DNA from: JAIRQK01 sp047974135
Lineage (GTDB): Bacteria > Campylobacterota > Campylobacteria > Campylobacterales > Campylobacteraceae
Direction: 5' to 3'
NCBI GenBank assembly: GCA_047974135.1
Contig: JBKECC010000150.1
Coordinates: 1 to 28,404, forward strand
Length of the DNA: 28,404 nucleotides
The notes under the pieces are model-generated. The model was not told the origin of the DNA and ran no database searches. It saw nothing but the letters and a program-made list of their open reading frames with translations. The translations under genes and the position numbers were made by a program. Positions 23,029 through 28,404 of the stretch are shown in pieces. Position 1 is the first letter of the stretch; each line of letters starts with the position of its first letter.

Positions 23029-23403
23029 ATGGCAATTACAAAAGAAGATGTATTAGAATTTATTTCTAATTTAAGCGTACTAGAATTAAGCGCGCTTGTA
23101 AAAGAGTTCGAAGAAAAATTTGGTGTTTCAGCTGCTCCAGTAATGGTAGCAGGTGCAGGTGCCGCAGCAGCAACAGAAGCTGTTGAAGAAAAAACAGAAT
23201 TTAACGTTGTACTTGTTGACTCAGGTGACAAAAAAATCAACGTAATTAAAGTTGTAAGAACTCTAACAGGTCTTGGTCTTAAAGAGGCTAAAGATGCAGT
23301 TGAGGGAACACCTTCAGTTATTAAAGAAGGTATCGGCAAAGCTGATGCTGAAGAAGCTAAAAAACAACTTGAAGAAGCAGGCGCTAAAGTCGAGCTTAAG
23401 TAA
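23029..23403 (+). CDS. rplL: 50S ribosomal protein L7/L12
   Basis: This 124-residue stalk protein has the N-terminal dimerisation domain (VLEFISNLSVLELSALVKEF), an alanine-rich hinge (GAGAAAATEAVEE) and the C-terminal factor-binding domain with GLGLKEAKDAVEGTPSVIKE. GGGAG lies before the ATG. A canonical terminator follows directly. Confidence 0.99.
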   Translation: MAITKEDVLEFISNLSVLELSALVKEFEEKFGVSAAPVMVAGAGAAAATEAVEEKTEFNVVLVDSGDKKINVIKVVRTLTGLGLKEAKDAVEGTPSVIKEGIGKADAEEAKKQLEEAGAKVELK

Positions 23404-23426
23404 TTTTGTTTACATGTAAAGCAAAA

Positions 23427-23455
23427 AGGGGAGTAAAATCCCCTATGTTTTTTTT
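23427..23455 (+). terminator. Rho-independent terminator between rplL and rpoB
   Basis: AGGGGA (23427-23432) pairs with TCCCCT (23439-23444) across GTAAAA, followed by ATG and a run of eight T. This is the best intrinsic terminator in the window. Immediately before it is a TTTACATGTAAA (23409-23420). It may act as an attenuator that lowers rpoBC expression relative to rplJL. Confidence 0.88.
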
Positions 23456-23542
23456 AAATATAGAAGATAAAACCATAAACTATGTGCCAAATTACGGCAT
23501 AAACTACAATTTCTTTTCAAATTATACTACGAGGTAAGACTC

Positions 23543-26500
23543 ATGCTAAATAGCCTAAAATCAGGAAATCGCCTAAGGGTGGATTTTGCAAAAGTACCTC
23601 AGCAAATAGATGTTCCAAATTTGCTGCAACTACAACAAAAAAGTTATGAGCATTTTTTAAACATTGATGCTGTTCACGAAGAAAGCGGTATCGAAAAAGT
23701 TTTTAAATCAATTTTTCCTATACATGATCCGCAAAATAGATTAACACTAGAATACGTAAATTGCGAAGTAGGTCGCCCAAAATATACCGTGCGCGAGTGC
23801 ATGGAGAGAGGACTTACATACGCTGTAAACTTAAAAATGAATATAAGACTTATCCTTTGGGATAAAGATGAAAAAACTGGTGAAAAAACAGGGATGAAAG
23901 ATGTGAAAGAACAATCAATCTACATCCGTGAAATTCCACTAATGACTGAGAGAACTTCATTTATTATAAATGGAGTTGAGAGAGTTGTCGTAAACCAACT
24001 TCACAGAAGTCCAGGCGTTATATTTAAAGAAGAAGAGAGTTCAACTGTCGTAAATAAACTTATTTATACAGCTCAAATTATCCCAGATAGAGGTTCTTGG
24101 CTCTATTTTGAATATGATGCAAAAGATACACTATATGTAAGAATCAACAAAAGAAGAAAAGTTCCTATAACTATACTATTTCGTGCACTTGGATACAGTA
24201 AACAAGATATTATCAAACTTTTCTATCCAGTTGTAAACTTAGAGATTAAAAACAATAAGTACTTAATGCCTTATGTTGCTGATAACTTTGTAGGTCGTAT
24301 TGATTTTGACTTAAAAGATGAAAATGGGAACGTTTTAATAGCTGCAGGAAAAAGATTAACTCAAAAAAGAGCTGAAAAAATTGCAGAAGAGGGAGTAAAA
24401 TGGGTTGAATACCCAACTGACGTTTTAGTAAACAGATACTTGGCTTCTCCAATCATAAATAGTGAAAGTGGCGAAGTTATTTATGATACTTTAACACAAC
24501 TTGAAGAGAGTAAAATGGTTAAAATACTCGAATCTGGTTGTAAAAATATAGAGATAGCTAACGATTTGGCAAGTGGCGTTGACGATGCTATCATTAACTC
24601 ATTTGTTGCAGATGTTGAAACTCTAAAACTTTTAAAACAGACAGAAAATATTGAAGATGAAAATGATTTAGCTGCGATCAGAATTTATAAAGTTATGAGA
24701 CCAGGTGAGCCTGTTACAAAAGAAGCAGCAAAAGTTTTTGTAAATGATCTATTTTTTAATCCTGAAAGATATGACTTAACAAAAGTTGGTCGTATGAAAA
24801 TGAACCATAAACTTGGTCTTGAAGTACCAGAATATGTAACAGTTATGACCAATGAAGATGTTATAAAAACAGCAAAATATTTGATAAAAGTTAAAAATGG
24901 TCAAGGACATATCGACGATAGAGATCACTTAGGAAATAGAAGAATAAGATCAATCGGTGAATTGCTTGCAAACGAGATGCACACAGGCCTTGCTAAAATG
25001 CAAAAATCAATTAGAGATAAATTTAGTGCACTTGGAAGTAGTGTTGAAGAGTTGATGCCTCATGACCTTGTAAACTCAAAAATGATAACAAACTCAATTT
25101 TAGAATTTTTTACAAGCGGACAATTATCTCAATTCATGGATCAAACAAATCCACTTAGCGAAATCACACACAAAAGAAGATTGTCAGCTCTTGGAGAAGG
25201 TGGTTTAGTAAAAGAGAGAGCTGGATTTGAAGTTCGTGACGTTCACCCAACTCATTATGGAAGAATTTGTCCTATTGAAACGCCTGAGGGTCAAAACATT
25301 GGCCTAATTAATACACTTGCAACATATGCAAAAGTTAATGAATTAGGATTTGTTGAAGCGCCTTACAGAAAAGTTGAAAATTGCAAAATAACAAAAGATA
25401 TTATTTATATAACTGCAACTCAAGAAGAGGGATTAGTTATAGCTCCTGCAAGTACAATCATTGATGACAAAGGTTACATAGTAGAAGACTTTATCGAAGC
25501 TAGAATTAATGGCGAGATAGTTTTAATAGAAAAAGAGAAAGTAGCCTTGATTGACCTATCTTCAGCTATGGTTTCTGGTGTCGCTGCTTCACTTATTCCA
25601 TTCTTAGAACACGATGATGCAAACCGTGCATTGATGGGTTCAAACATGCAACGTCAAGCTGTGCCACTTTTAAGACCAAGTGCTCCAATGGTTGGAACAG
25701 GTGTTGAAAAGATTGCTGCACGTGATGCTTGGGAAGCTATAAAAGCAAAAAGAGCTGGTATTGTTGAAAAGGTAGATAACAAAAATATTTATATCTTAGG
25801 TGAAGATGACAATGGCGCATATATCGACCATTATGCATTAGAAAAAAACTTAAGAACAAACCAAAATTCAACATTTACACAAATTCCAATTGTAAAAGCT
25901 GGCATGAAAATAGATGCAGGTCAAATTATAGCTGATGGTTCAAGTATGGACAAAGGTGAACTTGCTGTCGGTAAAAACGTAATGGTTGCGTTTATGCCAT
26001 GGAATGGTTATAACTTCGAAGATGCTATCATCCTAAGCGAAGAGATGATTAAAGAAGACACATTTACAAGTGTTCATATCTATGAAAAAGAGATAGAAGC
26101 AAGAGAGCTAAAAGATGGTGTTGAAGAGATAACAAAAGATATTCCAAACGTTAAAGAAGAAGATTTGTCACATCTTGATGATAGTGGTATTATAAAAATT
26201 GGAACAAACGTAAAACCTGGAATGATTTTAGTTGGAAAAGTATCTCCAAAAGGTGAGGTAAAACCAACTCCTGAAGAGAGACTACTTCGTGCTATTTTTG
26301 GTGAAAAAGCAGGACACGTTGTAAATAAATCTTTATATGCAACTCCGTCTATGGAAGGCGTTGTAACTGATGTAAAAATCTTTACAAAAAAGGGTTATGA
26401 CAAAGATCCAAGAGCGATAAAAGCATACGAAAAAGAGAAAGAGATATTTGATAGAGAGCATCACGACAAACTCTTAATGTTAGACCGTGAAGAGATGTTA

Positions 26501-27691
26501 AGAATCAACTCACTTCTTTCAAAAGCAAAACTTACCCAAGACCAAGAGGTAAATAAAAAGCTTTATAAAAAAGGAAGTGCTATTTCAAAAGATGATTTAT
26601 CAAATATAAATCGTTTTACACTAAACGTTTTAGTAAAATCTTTTTCAGATGAAGTTCAAACAAAATATGATCAATTAAAAAATCACTTCCAAAATGAGAA
26701 GAAAAAATTAAAAGAAGACCATGACAATAAACTTGGAATCATTGAAAAAGACGATATCTTGCCAAATGGTGTAGTTAAACTTGTAAAAGTTTATATTGCA
26801 GCAAAAAGAAAGATAAAAGTTGGCGATAAAATGGCAGGACGCCACGGTAACAAAGGTATCGTTTCAAACATTGTTCCAAAAGTTGATATGCCATACCTTA
26901 AAAATGGTGAAACAGTTGATATTATCCTAAATCCACTGGGCGTTCCTTCACGTATGAACATCGGTCAAATATTAGAAGTTCACTTAGGCCTAATCGGTAG
27001 AAGATTAGGAGACCAAGTAGCTGAAATTTTTGAAGCTAAAAAAGGTGAATGGGTTAAAGAACTTCGTACAAAAATGGTAGAAATTGCCGATGTTGGTAAA
27101 CTAATCAACGCTAAAAAGTTTATGGATACTATAAGTGATGAAGACTTAATAGATTATGCTAGAGACTGGTGCAGAGGTGTAAAATTTGCTACTCCAGTAT
27201 TTGAAGGTGTTGACCACGACGAATTTGATAAACTTTTTGCTATGGCAAAAGTTGATTTAGATGGTAAAAGCGAATTGTATGATGGCAAGACTGGTGAGAA
27301 GATGAAAGAGCGTGTAAACGTTGGTTACATGTATATGTTAAAACTTCACCACTTAGTTGATGAAAAAGTTCACTCAAGAAGTACAGGACCATACTCGCTT
27401 GTAACACAACAACCAGTTGGTGGTAAAGCGCTATTTGGTGGACAAAGATTTGGAGAGATGGAAGTTTGGGCATTAGAAGCTTATGGTGCTGCTCATACAC
27501 TCCAAGAGATGTTAACTATAAAATCAGATGATGTCGAAGGAAGAGTTGCTGCGTATAAAGCTCTTGTAAGAGGAGAAAATATACCAAGCAGAGGCGTTCC
27601 TGAAACATTTTTCGTTTTAACAAATGAGTTAAAATCTTTAGCTCTAGATGTTGAAATCTATGACGAGGTAGATGATAATGAAAAGATTTGA
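23543..27691 (+). CDS. rpoB: RNA polymerase beta subunit
   Basis: This 1382-residue catalytic subunit carries the rifampicin region around residues 527-555 (QLSQFMDQTNPLSEITHKRR, with Gln530 and Asp533 as in sensitive enzymes), HYGRICPIETPEGQNIGLI, ALMGSNMQRQAVPLL, FMPWNGYNFEDAI, FGEKAGHVVNKSL and KVGDKMAGRHGNKG. The C-terminal clamp part has VTQQPVGGKALFGGQRFGEME. GAGG at 23531-23534 precedes the ATG. The end overlaps rpoC by 14 bp in another frame, so the subunits are separate but tightly coupled. Confidence 0.99.
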   Translation: MLNSLKSGNRLRVDFAKVPQQIDVPNLLQLQQKSYEHFLNIDAVHEESGIEKVFKSIFPIHDPQNRLTLEYVNCEVGRPKYTVRECMERGLTYAVNLKMNIRLILWDKDEKTGEKTGMKDVKEQSIYIREIPLMTERTSFIINGVERVVVNQLHRSPGVIFKEEESSTVVNKLIYTAQIIPDRGSWLYFEYDAKDTLYVRINKRRKVPITILFRALGYSKQDIIKLFYPVVNLEIKNNKYLMPYVADNFVGRIDFDLKDENGNVLIAAGKRLTQKRAEKIAEEGVKWVEYPTDVLVNRYLASPIINSESGEVIYDTLTQLEESKMVKILESGCKNIEIANDLASGVDDAIINSFVADVETLKLLKQTENIEDENDLAAIRIYKVMRPGEPVTKEAAKVFVNDLFFNPERYDLTKVGRMKMNHKLGLEVPEYVTVMTNEDVIKTAKYLIKVKNGQGHIDDRDHLGNRRIRSIGELLANEMHTGLAKMQKSIRDKFSALGSSVEELMPHDLVNSKMITNSILEFFTSGQLSQFMDQTNPLSEITHKRRLSALGEGGLVKERAGFEVRDVHPTHYGRICPIETPEGQNIGLINTLATYAKVNELGFVEAPYRKVENCKITKDIIYITATQEEGLVIAPASTIIDDKGYIVEDFIEARINGEIVLIEKEKVALIDLSSAMVSGVAASLIPFLEHDDANRALMGSNMQRQAVPLLRPSAPMVGTGVEKIAARDAWEAIKAKRAGIVEKVDNKNIYILGEDDNGAYIDHYALEKNLRTNQNSTFTQIPIVKAGMKIDAGQIIADGSSMDKGELAVGKNVMVAFMPWNGYNFEDAIILSEEMIKEDTFTSVHIYEKEIEARELKDGVEEITKDIPNVKEEDLSHLDDSGIIKIGTNVKPGMILVGKVSPKGEVKPTPEERLLRAIFGEKAGHVVNKSLYATPSMEGVVTDVKIFTKKGYDKDPRAIKAYEKEKEIFDREHHDKLLMLDREEMLRINSLLSKAKLTQDQEVNKKLYKKGSAISKDDLSNINRFTLNVLVKSFSDEVQTKYDQLKNHFQNEKKKLKEDHDNKLGIIEKDDILPNGVVKLVKVYIAAKRKIKVGDKMAGRHGNKGIVSNIVPKVDMPYLKNGETVDIILNPLGVPSRMNIGQILEVHLGLIGRRLGDQVAEIFEAKKGEWVKELRTKMVEIADVGKLINAKKFMDTISDEDLIDYARDWCRGVKFATPVFEGVDHDEFDKLFAMAKVDLDGKSELYDGKTGEKMKERVNVGYMYMLKLHHLVDEKVHSRSTGPYSLVTQQPVGGKALFGGQRFGEMEVWALEAYGAAHTLQEMLTIKSDDVEGRVAAYKALVRGENIPSRGVPETFFVLTNELKSLALDVEIYDEVDDNEKI

Positions 27692-28404
27692 GATAATAAG
27701 CATAAATGAAGAGAATAGACCAAGAGATTTTAAAGCTTTTCAATTAAGACTTGCAAGTCCTGAAAAGATAAAATCTTGGAGTTATGGCGAAGTTAAAAAA
27801 CCTGAAACCATTAACTACAGAACATTAAAACCAGAGCGCGATGGTCTTTTTTGTGCAAAGATATTTGGACCAGTTCGTGATTACGAGTGCCTTTGTGGAA
27901 AATACAAAAAAATGCGTTACAAAGGTGTTAAGTGCGAAAAATGTGGTGTTGAAGTAACAAGCACAAAAGTTCGTCGTTCTCGTATGGGACATATTGAACT
28001 TGTAACTCCAGTTGCACACATTTGGTATGTAAATTCACTTCCAAGCAGAATAGGAACTTTGCTTGGTGTTAAAATGAAAGATTTAGAGCGCGTATTATAT
28101 TACGAAGCATATATCGTTCAAGAAGCTGGCGAAGCATACTATGACAATGAAAACACAAAAAAAGTTGAAAAGTATGATGTACTAAATGAAGAACAATATC
28201 AATCGTTAATCCAAAGATTTGATAATACAGGCTTTAAAGCTGCTATGGGTGGAACGGTAGTTCAAGAGTTGCTTTCAGACCTTGATTTATTTGATATATT
28301 AGAGCAACTAAAATCAGAAATTAGTACAACAAACTCTGAAGCAAAGAAAAAAACAATCGCAAAAAGATTAAAAGTTGTAGAAGCATTTTTAAATAGTGGA
28401 AATC
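27678..28404 (+). CDS. rpoC: RNA polymerase beta' subunit (N-terminal part, cut by window)
   Basis: The first 242 codons of beta' are present and the frame is open to the window edge. It begins MKRFEIISINEENRPRDFKA, has the family stretch NYRTLKPERDGLFCAKIFGP, and the zinc ribbon Cys71, Cys73, Cys86 and Cys89 (CLCG and CEKCG), followed by SRMGHIELVTPVAHIWYVN and YYEAYIVQEAG. The start lies inside the rpoB end, in a different frame, with translation probably coupled. It is a partial gene only because the window stops. Confidence 0.98.
   Translation, partial: MKRFEIISINEENRPRDFKAFQLRLASPEKIKSWSYGEVKKPETINYRTLKPERDGLFCAKIFGPVRDYECLCGKYKKMRYKGVKCEKCGVEVTSTKVRRSRMGHIELVTPVAHIWYVNSLPSRIGTLLGVKMKDLERVLYYEAYIVQEAGEAYYDNENTKKVEKYDVLNEEQYQSLIQRFDNTGFKAAMGGTVVQELLSDLDLFDILEQLKSEISTTNSEAKKKTIAKRLKVVEAFLNSGN

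Noticed and set aside
22779..23339. 186-codon open frame on the minus strand across rplJ and rplL
   Set aside because: It is antisense to two certain ribosomal protein genes and crosses their boundary; composition is that of a shadow frame.
23523..23528. TATACT as a -10 box for rpoB
   Set aside because: It is too close to the rpoB ribosome-binding site (23531) and ATG to leave a usable leader.
23543..28404. Fused rpoBC gene as in Helicobacter
   Set aside because: rpoB has a clear TGA stop at 27689-27691 and rpoC starts in another frame with its own ATG at 27678.

Overview
The window is a low-GC chromosomal segment that looks like a member of the Campylobacterota (Epsilonproteobacteria). The evidence is the EF-Tu, RpoB and RpoC sequences, a Helicobacter/Campylobacter-style PutA, and AT-rich intergenic DNA. 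The genus cannot be fixed from sequence alone. rpoB and rpoC are separate but overlapping, so this is not a Helicobacter or Wolinella with fused rpoBC.

Layout. (1) 1-8747: a small ribbon-helix-helix (RHH) type protein, a complete Liv/HAAT amino-acid ABC transporter (binding protein, two permeases, two ATPases), and a bifunctional proline dehydrogenase/P5C dehydrogenase (PutA), all on + and mostly overlapping. This reads as an amino-acid, probably proline, uptake and catabolism unit. (2) 8844-12542: a four-gene + strand cassette with its own promoter-like box, a 15-bp palindrome in the leader and a strong terminator. It encodes an acyl-CoA-dehydrogenase-fold flavoprotein lacking the usual catalytic Glu, a PhnD-like binding-protein fold without signal peptide, a core MetE-type methionine synthase with its zinc ligands but no folate domain, and an OsmC-fold protein without the second redox Cys. 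I regard this cassette as the best candidate for an undescribed system. (3) 12548-18144, all on -: two paralogous membrane-anchored heptad-repeat proteins (one broken by an amber codon), a TauE/SafE-type transporter, a YaaA protein, an OlsF-type fused acyltransferase for ornithine-lipid synthesis, and an exported MsrA-MsrB fusion. (4) 18260-28404, +: the conserved bacterial block tRNA-Thr/Tyr/Gly/Thr, tuf, rpmG, tRNA-Trp, secE, nusG, rplK, rplA, rplJ, rplL, rpoB, rpoC. rpoC runs off the window edge.

Cutting across all regions is a palindrome, TTTACATGTAAA. I count 17 copies of its 10-base core TTACATGTAA, of which 9 are the full 12-mer. Twelve of the 17 lie between genes although intergenic DNA is a small share of the window, and several are paired or built into terminator-like hairpins. 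This is a highly iterated palindrome whose function I cannot name.

Start sites were chosen by Shine-Dalgarno position. In several cases (putA, the flavoprotein, the PhnD-like gene, secE, nusG) this means a start downstream of the longest open frame.
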